Counted from the stretch's first letter, positions 1 through 7,805 are shown. The stretch: 18,253 nt of DNA from Schleiferiaceae bacterium (GCA_023260615.1 JALQUY010000005.1:1-18253); one strand, 5' to 3'. The notes: generated by a model from the sequence alone, not told the origin. Made by a program: numbers and translations.

Positions 1-1
1 G

Positions 2-922
2 TACGGGCCGTTTGCAGCCTACCAAGCCTATGTCTTGGAGTACGACGGCCTTTCGCTGTATCCTTTGATGGTGGGCACGCCAGATGTGCAATCCTTGTAC
101 CTGGAGCGCGACCAGAAGTTGAGCCAAACGCAAGGCAGTGTGGCTGTTCGGACCGATAAAATTTCCCTAGGCGCCGGTTTGGAATACCTCAACCTGCGCA
201 GCAGCGAAAAGCTGAGCATCCAGGAGTACCCTTACAGCCAAGACGGGTACTTGCTAAACATTTACACGCGCCAAACGGACAGTTTGCGCAGTGGCGGCTT
301 CCGGATTCGATTGGGCATGCTCGCCAAAGTGGGGGAAGGGACTAGGATTTCTGCTTTTTGGACCGGCACCTCCTTGCTGAGCAGCAAGTGGTTCTACCGC
401 TACCGCGTCTACGACAACCCCGCCAATCCCGCTGGCGTAGGCGTCGATGCGTTTGAGCTTTACCAAGACGAGAGCTTCCGCACGGTTCAGCCCGCTACTG
501 CTGGCGTTGGCATTGCCCAGGTAATTGACAAGCAGGGCTTTGTTTCTGCGGAATACCGCTACACCGACGCGCCCGCCAATCCCATCTACTCCCCCATTGA
601 ATTTCTCAGTATCGGTCAGCAGATTGGTCAAGAACTAAAGGGTAACCACGACCTCAGACTAGGCACAGAATGGCGCCAAGACGCGCAGTCTTTTCGTGCG
701 GGCTACCGGGTATCGACCAAGGCCAGTGCGTTTAAGGAGCATTCCGGCTACCAGCAGATTTCGGCGGGCTGGGGCATTCGAGGGAACGAATGGTTTTTTG
801 ACTTAGCCGTGGTGGGGCAATTCCGAAAGGGCCAAATTCTACACCCCCTCAGCGGAGAAATCCTCCCACTTCCGAGTGGCACGGGCATGCTGGTGGCGAC
901 GTATTCGGTGCGTCTGCGGTAG
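2..922 (+). CDS. Outer-membrane beta-barrel protein, probably OmpP1/FadL-like (5' truncated)
   Basis: The reading frame is open from the first codon of the window to a TAG at 920-922, so only the C-terminal 306 residues are seen and the true start lies upstream. The visible part alternates polar and hydrophobic/aromatic residues in short strands separated by polar turns, for example SLGAGLEYLNL, GFRIRLGMLAKV, LRLGTEWRQ, FRAGYRVST, WFFDLAVVG and MLVATYSVRLR at the very end. This is the look of a transmembrane barrel closing at its C-terminus. The pattern of late strands (a GxGxR segment, then an FDLA strand, then a final hydrophobic strand) resembles Bacteroidota OMPP1/FadL/TodX proteins, which carry hydrophobic substrates across the outer membrane. 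The family call is by appearance, and another barrel family is possible. It ends 24 bases before the next gene, which has its own promoter-like element. An internal TTG at 35 is not the start. Confidence 0.6.
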   Translation, partial: YGPFAAYQAYVLEYDGLSLYPLMVGTPDVQSLYLERDQKLSQTQGSVAVRTDKISLGAGLEYLNLRSSEKLSIQEYPYSQDGYLLNIYTRQTDSLRSGGFRIRLGMLAKVGEGTRISAFWTGTSLLSSKWFYRYRVYDNPANPAGVGVDAFELYQDESFRTVQPATAGVGIAQVIDKQGFVSAEYRYTDAPANPIYSPIEFLSIGQQIGQELKGNHDLRLGTEWRQDAQSFRAGYRVSTKASAFKEHSGYQQISAGWGIRGNEWFFDLAVVGQFRKGQILHPLSGEILPLPSGTGMLVATYSVRLR

Positions 923-934
923 GCACTTCTGCCC

Positions 935-942
935 TATTTTAG
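935..942 (+). promoter_or_regulatory. Candidate -7 element (TATTTTAG) of the VPS10/BNR gene
   Basis: TATTTTAG matches the Bacteroidota -7 consensus TAnnTTTG at all but one defined position and ends four bases (GGTC) before the ATG at 947. The same placement recurs at five other unit starts in this window. No clear -33 TTG was found upstream. This is one of the weaker matches of the set. Confidence 0.45.
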
Positions 943-946
943 GGTC

Positions 947-3900
947 ATGAAGAAAATCACCTGGACGGCCCTGAGCTTTTTGCTGGCCGGAACCCTTTTT
1001 GGACAGAGTACGAGTGCCTTGAAGTGGCGCTCCATTGGCCCTGCAGTGACCTCGGGCCGAATTGCCGATTTGGCCGTAGACCCCACCAATCCAGACCGAT
1101 GGGTCGTGGCCACTGCCTCCGGCGGGGTATGGCTGACTGATAACCACGGACTCACCTTTGAACCCGTTTTTGACGGCGAAGGTTCCTACTCCATTGGTTG
1201 TGTCACGATGGATCCCAGCAACCCCAACACCGTTTGGGTCGGTTCAGGCGAGAACAACAACCAACGTTCCGTGGCCTACGGCGACGGGGTGTACCGCTCG
1301 CAAGACGGCGGCCATTCCTGGACCAACATGGGCCTCAAGAATTCTGAGCACATCGGCATGATTGCCGTGCACCCCACCAACTCCAACATCGTGTGGGTCG
1401 CTGCCTATGGTCCGGTTTGGAGTCCCGGCGGCGACCGCGGTATCTACAAAACGACGGACGGCGGCCAAAACTGGCGCCGCGTGCTCCACGTGTCGGACCA
1501 GACAGGCTTCAACGAAGTGCATGTGGATCCCCGCAACTCCAAAGTGCTCTATGCCACGGCCCACCAGCGTCGACGCCATGTGTGGACCTATATTTCGGGC
1601 GGTCCTGAAAGTGCATTGTACAAATCGGAAGACGGTGGTGAAACCTGGAACGAACTTAAGAACGGCTTGCCCAACGGCGATAAAGGCCGTTTTGCCCTCG
1701 CCATTTCTCCCGTGAACCCCGATGTGATCTATTGCATGGTCGAGGGGCACGGCTTGTACCGGAGTTCGGACCGGGGCGCCAGCTTTAAGAAGCAGAGCGA
1801 CCACGCCACCAGCGGAAACTACTATGTGGAGCTCTTCGCGAGCCCTCACGACGTCGATGTCGTCTACTCCATGGACACCTATGCCCAATGGTCCGAAGAC
1901 GGCGGCAAGACCTTCAAAGGTCTGGGCGAGCGCGGAAAGCACGTGGACAACCACGTCGCTTGGATCGATCCCACCAATCCCAAGCACCTGGTACTCGGCT
2001 GTGACGGAGGACTCTACGAAACCTGGGACCACGCCGGCAGCTGGCATTTCAAGTCCAATCTGCCCGTCACGCAGTTTTACCGCGTAGCCGTGGACAATGC
2101 CACGCCTTTCTACAATGTGTACGGCGGCACGCAGGACAATTTCTCTTTGGGTGGCCCGAGCCGAACCATCAACGACCGCGGCATCGTCAACAGCGATTGG
2201 TACGTCACACAAACAGGCGACGGATTTGAATCCCAAGTGGACCCCATCAACCCCAACATCGTCTACGCCCAGGCGCAGTACGGCTGGCTGCAGCGCTACG
2301 ACCGCCAGAGCGGCGAAGGGGTGCCCATCAAGCCCATCGAAGGCCCCGGCGAAAAGGCCTATCGGTGGAACTGGGATGCGCCTCTGCTCATCAGTCCCCA
2401 CGACAACAAGACCTTGTATTTCGCGGCGAACAAGCTCTTCAAGAGCACGGACCGCGGCAACAATTGGACGGCTATTTCGGGCGATCTAACGCGCCAAATC
2501 GACCGCAACGCCTTGCCCGTGATGGGTAAAGTGTGGAGCATGGATGCGATTGCGAAGAACCAGAGCACTACGATCTACGGCAACATTGTCGCCCTGCACG
2601 AATCCCCCGTGGCCAAAGGACTCCTCTACGTAGGAACGGACGACGGACTGGTCCAAATCAGTGAAAACGACGGTGGCGCCTGGCGCAAAGTGGACAAGTT
2701 CCCTGGGGTGCCCGCCAATACCTACGTCAATGACCTCAAGGCCTCTCTCCACGACGCCAATGTGGTCTATGCGGCCTTTAACAACCACAAGAACGGCGAC
2801 TTTAAGCCCTACGTTTTGGTTTCCAAGAACAAAGGCAAAACCTGGGAGACCATCACGGGCGACTTGCCCGAACGCGGTTCCGTCTACAGCATCGCTCAAG
2901 ACCACAAAGACCCCAACCTTCTGTTTGTGGGCACCGAATTTGGTATCTACTACTCCACCACTGGGGGTGGAACCTGGAAGAAATTGGGCAGTGGATTGCC
3001 GACGGTGGCGGTTCGGGATATTGACATCCAGCGCCGCGAAAACGATTTGGTCATTGCCACCTTTGGCCGTGGTTTCTACGTTTTGGACGACTACAGCCCC
3101 TTGCGCGAATTCAGCGCCAAGGTCACCGACAAGGACGCCCACATCTTTAACGTGAAGACCGGTCTGCTCTACCACGAGGCGAGCCCCATTGGCTACGGAC
3201 CTCCTGGATTTATGGGTGCCGAATACTTTATGGCGAGCAACCCCGACGTGGGGGTCACGTTGACCTACCACATCAAGGAAGCGCCCAAGACCCTCAAGGC
3301 AAAACGCCAAGCGGAGGAGAAGAAAAACCCGGATGCGATCACCTACCCGACAGCTGCTGCCATGCGTGCGGAAGACAATGAGGTGGAACCCTACCTCCTA
3401 GTGGTCATTCGGGATGCTTCCGGTGCGCCCTTGCGCCGAATCGTACGATCCTACAGCAGTGGCATCGCCCGCTTTACCTGGGACGGCAAGGTGGCCCGCC
3501 AGGATGCTCCCAAGCGTGCCGCCCACTTTGTGGCACCCGGCACCTACAGCGCCCAGCTGGTGGGATTCTCCAACGGCCAGTTTGATACATTAACGGCTCC
3601 TGCCTCTTTTGAGGTGAAGCACCTGAACAATTTGACCCTCCCTGCGACGAATGCAGACTTGCTGGCCTTCCAGCAGCGTGTCAACCAAGTCAGCCGCCGC
3701 TACGACCGCTTTGAAATGACCTACCGCGAGACGGTGTCTTTGGCAAAAGACCTCTACGAGGCCCTCAAATACAGCCCAGGTGCCAATCCCGCGGACCTTC
3801 AGAGCGTCTTGGCGGTCCAAACGTCCTTGCAGGCCATGGACATCGTCCTCAACGGCGATGCTTCCTTGAGCAAGCGCGAGTTTGAAACCCTGCCTGGATT

Positions 3901-4117
3901 AGGAGACCGCCTATCCACAGCGACCTGGGGGTCCTACGGCATGCGTAGTGAAGTAACGGGCACGATGAAGGCCCAACTGAACTATGTGGAAGCGGAATTG
4001 CCCAAGCTGGAAAAGGAACTGGAGGCGCTTCAAGCGAAGTTGAAAGCCCTTGAAACGAAGAGCATCAAGGACGGCGCACCTTATGTGCGCGGGGGTTTGG
4101 ACAAGCCTTTGACTTAA
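947..4117 (+). CDS. Secreted VPS10/sortilin-type Asp-box beta-propeller protein
   Basis: This 1056-residue protein begins with a signal peptide (MKK, hydrophobic to about residue 18, likely cleavage after FGQ). Residues 25-720 are propeller blades. About ten Asp-boxes (S/T-x-D-x-G-x-T-W/F) are visible, near residues 63, 117, 168, 227, 273, 316, 499, 572, 626 and 669, with a degenerate one near 359. Each is followed after a spacer by a hydrophobic strand with an NP or DP turn (DPTNPDRWVVA, DPSNPNTVWVG, SPVNPDVIYCM). Residues about 810-915 look like an Ig/FlgD-like beta domain, and 935-1050 is helical with a coiled coil (KLEKELEALQAKLKALE). Such proteins are often labelled glycosyl hydrolase or sortilin-like in Bacteroidota, but no catalytic residues can be assigned here, so activity is unknown. 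No type IX secretion C-terminal signal was recognised. It is followed by a hairpin cluster and terminator. Confidence 0.85.
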   Translation: MKKITWTALSFLLAGTLFGQSTSALKWRSIGPAVTSGRIADLAVDPTNPDRWVVATASGGVWLTDNHGLTFEPVFDGEGSYSIGCVTMDPSNPNTVWVGSGENNNQRSVAYGDGVYRSQDGGHSWTNMGLKNSEHIGMIAVHPTNSNIVWVAAYGPVWSPGGDRGIYKTTDGGQNWRRVLHVSDQTGFNEVHVDPRNSKVLYATAHQRRRHVWTYISGGPESALYKSEDGGETWNELKNGLPNGDKGRFALAISPVNPDVIYCMVEGHGLYRSSDRGASFKKQSDHATSGNYYVELFASPHDVDVVYSMDTYAQWSEDGGKTFKGLGERGKHVDNHVAWIDPTNPKHLVLGCDGGLYETWDHAGSWHFKSNLPVTQFYRVAVDNATPFYNVYGGTQDNFSLGGPSRTINDRGIVNSDWYVTQTGDGFESQVDPINPNIVYAQAQYGWLQRYDRQSGEGVPIKPIEGPGEKAYRWNWDAPLLISPHDNKTLYFAANKLFKSTDRGNNWTAISGDLTRQIDRNALPVMGKVWSMDAIAKNQSTTIYGNIVALHESPVAKGLLYVGTDDGLVQISENDGGAWRKVDKFPGVPANTYVNDLKASLHDANVVYAAFNNHKNGDFKPYVLVSKNKGKTWETITGDLPERGSVYSIAQDHKDPNLLFVGTEFGIYYSTTGGGTWKKLGSGLPTVAVRDIDIQRRENDLVIATFGRGFYVLDDYSPLREFSAKVTDKDAHIFNVKTGLLYHEASPIGYGPPGFMGAEYFMASNPDVGVTLTYHIKEAPKTLKAKRQAEEKKNPDAITYPTAAAMRAEDNEVEPYLLVVIRDASGAPLRRIVRSYSSGIARFTWDGKVARQDAPKRAAHFVAPGTYSAQLVGFSNGQFDTLTAPASFEVKHLNNLTLPATNADLLAFQQRVNQVSRRYDRFEMTYRETVSLAKDLYEALKYSPGANPADLQSVLAVQTSLQAMDIVLNGDASLSKREFETLPGLGDRLSTATWGSYGMRSEVTGTMKAQLNYVEAELPKLEKELEALQAKLKALETKSIKDGAPYVRGGLDKPLT

Positions 4118-4124
4118 GCGTGTT

Positions 4125-4150
4125 GCTGCGCGGCCTGTCGGCCGCGCAGC
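4125..4150. repeat. Perfect 11-bp stem palindrome downstream of the VPS10/BNR gene
   Basis: GCTGCGCGGCC (4125-4135) pairs perfectly with GGCCGCGCAGC (4140-4150) around a TGTC loop, starting eight bases after the stop codon. There is no T-run behind it, so it is not a classic terminator by itself. It resembles the REP-like palindromes found after genes, or it could protect the mRNA 3' end. Only this copy exists in the window. Confidence 0.7.
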
Positions 4151-4154
4151 CCAA

Positions 4155-4170
4155 GCGCCCGGCGGGGCGC
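4155..4170. repeat. Second small hairpin in the same intergenic cluster
   Basis: GCGCCC (4155-4160) pairs with GGGCGC (4165-4170) around GGCG, four bases after the preceding palindrome. Together with the terminator at 4182-4209 it makes three stems in a row in under 90 bases. Confidence 0.55.
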
Positions 4171-4181
4171 ACCTATCCAAC

Positions 4182-4209
4182 AAAAAAGGCGCCCCGAGGG
4201 GCGCCTTTT
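4182..4209. terminator. Bidirectional intrinsic terminator between convergent genes
   Basis: AAAAGGCGCCCC (4184-4195) pairs with GGGGCGCCTTTT (4198-4209), with six A on the left (4182-4187) and four T on the right. The GC core is eight pairs; in practice the tip must open to a CGAG loop. It can end transcription of the VPS10/BNR gene on the plus strand and of the ketoacyl synthase gene on the minus strand (stop at 4229-4231). The A-run gives the better U-tract to the minus-strand transcript. Confidence 0.85.
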
Positions 4210-4228
4210 GCTTTGGTATCGTAAACGT

Positions 4229-5302
4229 TTAGAAGCGGTACACGAAGGCGTTGATGTTCATACCCGCACCCACGGATGCAAAGAGAACGACATCGCCCTT
4301 TTCAATGCTGTGACCTTGGTAGTTCTCGTGACGCACCATGTCCAACAAAGTCGGAACGGTCGCTACGGAGCTGTTGCCCATCCATTGAATGGACATGGGC
4401 ATGACCGCATCCAAATCGGCCTTCATGCCGTAGAGTTTGTACAGACGCTCGCCCACCGCATGGTCCAACTTGGCGTTGGCCTGGTGCATGAAGATCTTTT
4501 TGACTTCGGAGAGGTCTACGCCCGCATTGTCCAAAGCCGCCTTCATGGCATCGGGTACGTTGCGAATCGCGAATTCGTAAATCTTGCGGCCCTTCATTTT
4601 GATCAAGCGCTCCGTGCGGTCCAATTCAGGATTGTTGGAGGGGTTGGACTTGAGGAAATAGGCTTCGTTTTTGGTGTACGAAACAGCAGCGCGGCCAATG
4701 ATGCCCGTGCCTTCTTCGGCGTCTTGCAACTCAAAACAGGCCGCACCTGCGCCGTCGGAGAAAATCATCGAATCGCGGTCATGAACATCGACAATGCGCG
4801 AAAGCGTTTCGCACCCAATGACCAGAGCCTTTTTAGCGAGGCCACCGCGCAAGTAGGCTTCCGCAACCAGAACCCCTTGAATCCATCCGGGGCAGCCCGC
4901 GAGGACGTCAAAAGCGACCACATTGGGATTTTCAATGCCCATCTCATGTTTGACGCGCGAGGCGATGCTGGGCATTTGCTCCATCACCTTGGAACCGTGT
5001 TCGATGTCCCCAAAGTTTTGGCCCACGATCAAAAGGTCCAAATCTTCCGCATCCCAACCTGCATCCGCCAAGGCTTTGTGTCCGGCGATGGCGCCCAAAT
5101 CTTTGGACGTCTGGTCCGGACGCGCGTAGCGGCGCTCGGCGATTTCCGTGATATTCTGGAACTTTTCGATAATGACTTCGTTAGGATTGGGAAATGGAGT
5201 TCCATCCTCATCCAAGAAGTGGCGATCTAGAAAAGCACTGTTAGGAACGCACACATCGGGTACGCAAGACCCTGTGCCGGTGATGACAATCGCTGGTTTC
5301 AT
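4229..5302 (-). CDS. 3-oxoacyl-ACP synthase III family protein (FabH-like)
   Basis: This is a 357-residue thiolase-fold condensing enzyme. The catalytic triad of the KAS III family is present: Cys137 in LAGCPGWIQG, His273 in FMHQANAKLDHA and Asn310 in MGNSSVAT. The glycine-rich C-terminal strand FASVGAGMNINAFVY is also present. FabH uses acyl-CoA plus malonyl-ACP to start fatty acid synthesis. This variant is longer than E. coli FabH (about 317 residues), with an N-terminal extension around residues 26-50 (FLDEDGTPFPNPNEVIIEKF). It resembles the second, longer KAS III type common in Bacteroidota, whose substrate is uncertain. It stands alone, with no acyl carrier protein or other fatty acid gene beside it. 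It is divergent from folE and convergent with the VPS10/BNR gene. The ATG is supported by a TACTTTTG element five bases upstream. Confidence 0.88.
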   Translation of the reverse strand: MKPAIVITGTGSCVPDVCVPNSAFLDRHFLDEDGTPFPNPNEVIIEKFQNITEIAERRYARPDQTSKDLGAIAGHKALADAGWDAEDLDLLIVGQNFGDIEHGSKVMEQMPSIASRVKHEMGIENPNVVAFDVLAGCPGWIQGVLVAEAYLRGGLAKKALVIGCETLSRIVDVHDRDSMIFSDGAGAACFELQDAEEGTGIIGRAAVSYTKNEAYFLKSNPSNNPELDRTERLIKMKGRKIYEFAIRNVPDAMKAALDNAGVDLSEVKKIFMHQANAKLDHAVGERLYKLYGMKADLDAVMPMSIQWMGNSSVATVPTLLDMVRHENYQGHSIEKGDVVLFASVGAGMNINAFVYRF

Positions 5303-5307
5303 GGCCG

Positions 5308-5315
5308 CAAAAGTA
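5308..5315 (-). promoter_or_regulatory. Candidate -7 element (TACTTTTG) of the fabH-like gene
   Basis: Read on the minus strand, TACTTTTG is a full match to TAnnTTTG and ends five bases (CGGCC) before the ATG. It forms one arm of a perfect 10-bp inverted repeat with the folE element. A transcript starting a few bases downstream would have almost no leader. Confidence 0.65.
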
Positions 5316-5338
5316 CCCCTTTTTGATGAGATGGGCCG

Positions 5339-5346
5339 TACTTTTG
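5339..5346 (+). promoter_or_regulatory. Candidate -7 element (TACTTTTG) of folE-cysS-yidD
   Basis: TACTTTTG, a full match to TAnnTTTG, ends five bases (CCGCT) before the folE ATG at 5352. A TTTG at 5322-5325 lies 13 bases upstream, closer than the usual spacing of a -33 box, so it may not be used. The element mirrors the divergent fabH-like promoter. Confidence 0.65.
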
Positions 5347-5351
5347 CCGCT

Positions 5352-6023
5352 ATGAATTCGAGTGACCTTCACGACGACCACGATCACCTGGGGGCTGCGT
5401 TTGACACGCCGCTTCGGCCCGATGCCTTTGAGCTTTCGGAAGATGAAAAGATTGCACGTATTGAAACCCATGTGCGCGGCATCCTAGACACCCTGGGCAT
5501 GGACCTGTCCGACGACAGCCTAAAAGGCACGCCCAAACGGGTCGCGAAGATGTTTGTGAAGGAGGCGTTTGGGGGCTTGGATCCCGCGAAAAAGCCCGTG
5601 CTGAACACCTTTGAGAATTCCTACCAGTACGGCGAAATGCTCGTGGAGAAGAACATCGTCGTCTATTCTACCTGCGAGCACCACTTGCTTCCCATCGTGG
5701 GCCGCGCGCACATTGCGTATTTGTCGCAGGACCGCGTCATCGGCTTGAGCAAAATGAACCGAATTGTAGACTTTTACGCCAAGCGCCCGCAGGTGCAGGA
5801 GCGTTTGACGCGTCAGATCACGGCCGCGCTTCAGGAAGCCCTCGGCACGCCTGACGTAGCAGTTTTGATTGACGCCAAGCACTTGTGCGTCAATGCACGC
5901 GGCATTCGGGACATCGATTCGAGCACCGTCACTGCCGAATACGGGGGCCGATTTGCCGAAAATGAGCAATTAAAGCAGGATTTTCTTTCCTACATCCAAT
6001 TAAAAACCGAATTTGGGGACTAA
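5352..6023 (+). CDS. folE: GTP cyclohydrolase I
   Basis: FolE converts GTP to 7,8-dihydroneopterin triphosphate plus formate, the first step of tetrahydrofolate and pterin synthesis. The 223-residue product has the family signatures: GTPKRVAKMF (59-68), the zinc and active-site segment STCEHHLLP with Cys108, His110 and His111, the GLSKMNRIVDFYAKRPQVQE region (131-150), Cys179 in HLCVNARGI, and SSTVTAEYGG near the end. Zinc ligands Cys108, His111 and Cys179 are all kept, so it is the zinc-dependent type I enzyme. The frame is open further upstream, to 5148 and beyond, but that extension runs opposite the fabH-like gene and has no family similarity. The ATG at 5352 fits the family length and follows the promoter element by five bases. 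The stop TAA shares its last base with the cysS start (TAATG). Confidence 0.95.
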   Translation: MNSSDLHDDHDHLGAAFDTPLRPDAFELSEDEKIARIETHVRGILDTLGMDLSDDSLKGTPKRVAKMFVKEAFGGLDPAKKPVLNTFENSYQYGEMLVEKNIVVYSTCEHHLLPIVGRAHIAYLSQDRVIGLSKMNRIVDFYAKRPQVQERLTRQITAALQEALGTPDVAVLIDAKHLCVNARGIRDIDSSTVTAEYGGRFAENEQLKQDFLSYIQLKTEFGD

Positions 6024-7510
6024 TGAGCCAGCTGCACGTCTTTGACAGCCACCAAGGGACCCTTCGGGCATTTCAACCTGTTCAAGAAGGCCACGTCGGC
6101 CTATATGTTTGTGGACCTACGGTGTACAGCAACGTGCATTTGGGCAATGTTCGGACCTTTTTGTCCTTCGACTTGGTCTTCCGCTACTTGCAGTTCTTGG
6201 GCTACAAGGTGCGCTACGTTCGGAACATTACGGATGCCGGACACCTGGTCGATGACGCCGACGAAGGCGAAGACAAGGTGGGCGCCCGCGCCAAGCTGGA
6301 GAAGTTGGAGCCCATGGAGATTGTGCAGCGCTACACCGTGGATTTCCACAACGTGATGCGTGCCTTCAACGCCCTACCTCCTTCGATTGAGCCCACAGCT
6401 ACCGGACATATCGTGGAGCAAATCGCTATGACGCAGCAGCTGGTTGCGGCGGGCTGGGCCTACGAAGCGAACGGCTCCATCTACTTTGACGTGGAGGCCT
6501 ACAGCCAGAAGCACCCCTACGGCGAACTCTCGGGCCGCAACATCGACGAAATGCGCTCCGGCACCCGCGACCTGGACGGTCAGAGCGACAAGCGCTCCCC
6601 CTTAGATTTTGCGCTCTGGAAGAAGGCCTCCGAGGCCCATATCATGCGCTGGGCAAGCCCCTGGGGCGAAGGTTTTCCGGGCTGGCACCTAGAGTGTTCC
6701 GCCATGAGTACCAAGTACCTCGGCGAATCCTTTGACATTCACGGCGGCGGCATGGACCTCAAGTTCCCCCACCACGAATGTGAAATCGCCCAGAACAAAG
6801 GAGCTACCGGCTGTGGCGGCGCGAACTACTGGATGCATGCCAACATGCTGACTCTCAACGGCAAACGCATGTCTAAGTCCACCGGAAACACCCTGCTTCC
6901 CGGCGAACTGTTGACGGGCGACTCCCCTCATTTGAGCAAGGGCTATTCCGCCTCGGTGGCGCGCTTCTTCATCCACCAAGCGCATTACCGCTCGGTGCTG
7001 GACTTTTCCGACGAAGCTCTACAGGCCGCCGAAAAAGGCTACCAACGCCTGACAAATGCGCTCAACGTGCTCGAAAAACGCTCCGCCTCCGGCCCCGCCA
7101 AAGGCTCCTTTGACGTGGACGCTTGGCAGCAGCGCTGTGTGGACGCCATGAACAACGACTTCAACAGTCCTATCCTCATTGCCCACCTCTTTGATGCGGT
7201 AAAAGCCATTCAGGCGGACCAACAAGATCCCGGCCACTTGGGCCAAGAAGGGGCTGCGGCCCTTTTGGGCCACCTCAAGGCGTGGATGTTCGACGTGCTC
7301 GGTCTGCAGGCCGATGCCGCGAGCGCGGCCGCTGGGGCCTCCTCGCAAAAAGCGCTGGATGCTGCGATGGCCATTGTGTTGGATGCGCGCCGGAAGGCCC
7401 GCGAGCAGAAGGACTGGGCGACGAGCGATGCCATACGCGACCAATTGGCGGCAGGCGGCATTCAGGTCAAGGACGGCGCCGATGGAAGCACTTACAGCGT
7501 TCAAGAATGA
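6023..7510 (+). CDS. cysS: Cysteinyl-tRNA synthetase
   Basis: CysS is a class I aminoacyl-tRNA synthetase that charges tRNA-Cys. The 495-residue product carries Cys30 in YVCGPTVY, the HIGH-type motif HLGN (39-42), and the zinc ligands Cys225 (WHLECSAMS), His250 and Glu254 (KFPHHECE). The zinc site discriminates cysteine by binding its thiol. The KMSKS-type motif is RMSKS (282-286). A DALR-like helical domain follows from about 340 to 420, and the anticodon-binding tail (ARRKAREQKDWATSDAIRDQL) closes the protein. Both catalytic motifs and the zinc site are intact, and the length is normal apart from an Ala-rich linker near 425-445. It overlaps folE by one base and yidD by four (ATGA), so translation of all three is probably coupled. 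Confidence 0.96.
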   Translation: MSQLHVFDSHQGTLRAFQPVQEGHVGLYVCGPTVYSNVHLGNVRTFLSFDLVFRYLQFLGYKVRYVRNITDAGHLVDDADEGEDKVGARAKLEKLEPMEIVQRYTVDFHNVMRAFNALPPSIEPTATGHIVEQIAMTQQLVAAGWAYEANGSIYFDVEAYSQKHPYGELSGRNIDEMRSGTRDLDGQSDKRSPLDFALWKKASEAHIMRWASPWGEGFPGWHLECSAMSTKYLGESFDIHGGGMDLKFPHHECEIAQNKGATGCGGANYWMHANMLTLNGKRMSKSTGNTLLPGELLTGDSPHLSKGYSASVARFFIHQAHYRSVLDFSDEALQAAEKGYQRLTNALNVLEKRSASGPAKGSFDVDAWQQRCVDAMNNDFNSPILIAHLFDAVKAIQADQQDPGHLGQEGAAALLGHLKAWMFDVLGLQADAASAAAGASSQKALDAAMAIVLDARRKAREQKDWATSDAIRDQLAAGGIQVKDGADGSTYSVQE

Positions 7511-7761
7511 CGGCACTTCGCTGGCTGCTTGGACTGCCCTTCTTGCTCCTCATCGGGATCTACAAATACCTCATTTCTCCCTTTACCCCTCCCTCCTGCC
7601 GGCATACGCCGACCTGTTCGGCCTATGCCTCAGAAGCCGTTCGCGAATGGGGGCCCCTTGAAGGCGGCTGGATGGCCGTCAAGCGCATTGGGCGCTGCCA
7701 TCCTTGGGGAAGCCACGGTTGGGATCCCGTGCCTAAAAAGTCGTCCAAAAGCGCGAAATAA
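7507..7761 (+). CDS. yidD: Membrane protein insertion efficiency factor
   Basis: This small protein of 84 residues has an N-terminal hydrophobic/amphipathic helix (residues 4-23) followed by the family signature SPFTPPSCRHTPTCSAYASEA (24-44) and a late GWDPVP. Cys31, Cys37 and Cys64 are the conserved cysteines. YidD acts at the inner face of the cytoplasmic membrane and helps YidC-dependent insertion of membrane proteins. It usually sits beside rnpA and yidC, so its place behind cysS is a different neighbourhood. The ATG at 7507 lies inside the cysS stop (ATGA overlap). The longer in-frame opening from 7282 lies within cysS and lacks family similarity. Confidence 0.93.
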   Translation: MTALRWLLGLPFLLLIGIYKYLISPFTPPSCRHTPTCSAYASEAVREWGPLEGGWMAVKRIGRCHPWGSHGWDPVPKKSSKSAK

Positions 7762-7797
7762 GCGACTCCTGTCACCGAGTGGTTGAGCGGACTTCGG

Positions 7798-7805
7798 TAT
7801 CTTCG
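7798..7805 (+). promoter_or_regulatory. Candidate -7 element (TATCTTCG) of the lgt unit
   Basis: TATCTTCG differs from TAnnTTTG at one defined base and ends four bases (TTTT) before the ATG at 7810. It therefore also helps choose that ATG over the in-frame TTG at 7783, which lies upstream of the element. A TTG at 7783-7785 is too close to be a typical -33 box. Confidence 0.5.

Noticed and set aside
922..940. Small hairpin GGCA-CTTC-TGCC followed by TATTTT after the barrel gene, as a terminator
   Set aside because: A four-base stem is too weak to call, and the T-rich part is better explained as the promoter element of the next gene.
1244..2401. A 385-codon minus-strand open frame inside the VPS10/BNR gene
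   Set aside because: It is a shadow of the repeated propeller blades on the plus strand; its composition (many Val, Gly, His) is that of antisense reading and no family fits.
4208..5230. A 340-codon plus-strand open frame opposite the fabH-like gene
   Set aside because: It would start inside the terminator and lies antisense to an enzyme with intact catalytic residues; no protein family is recognisable.
5148..5351. Longer N-terminus for folE
   Set aside because: The upstream in-frame codons run opposite the fabH-like gene, show no FolE similarity and lie before the promoter element; the ATG at 5352 gives the family length.
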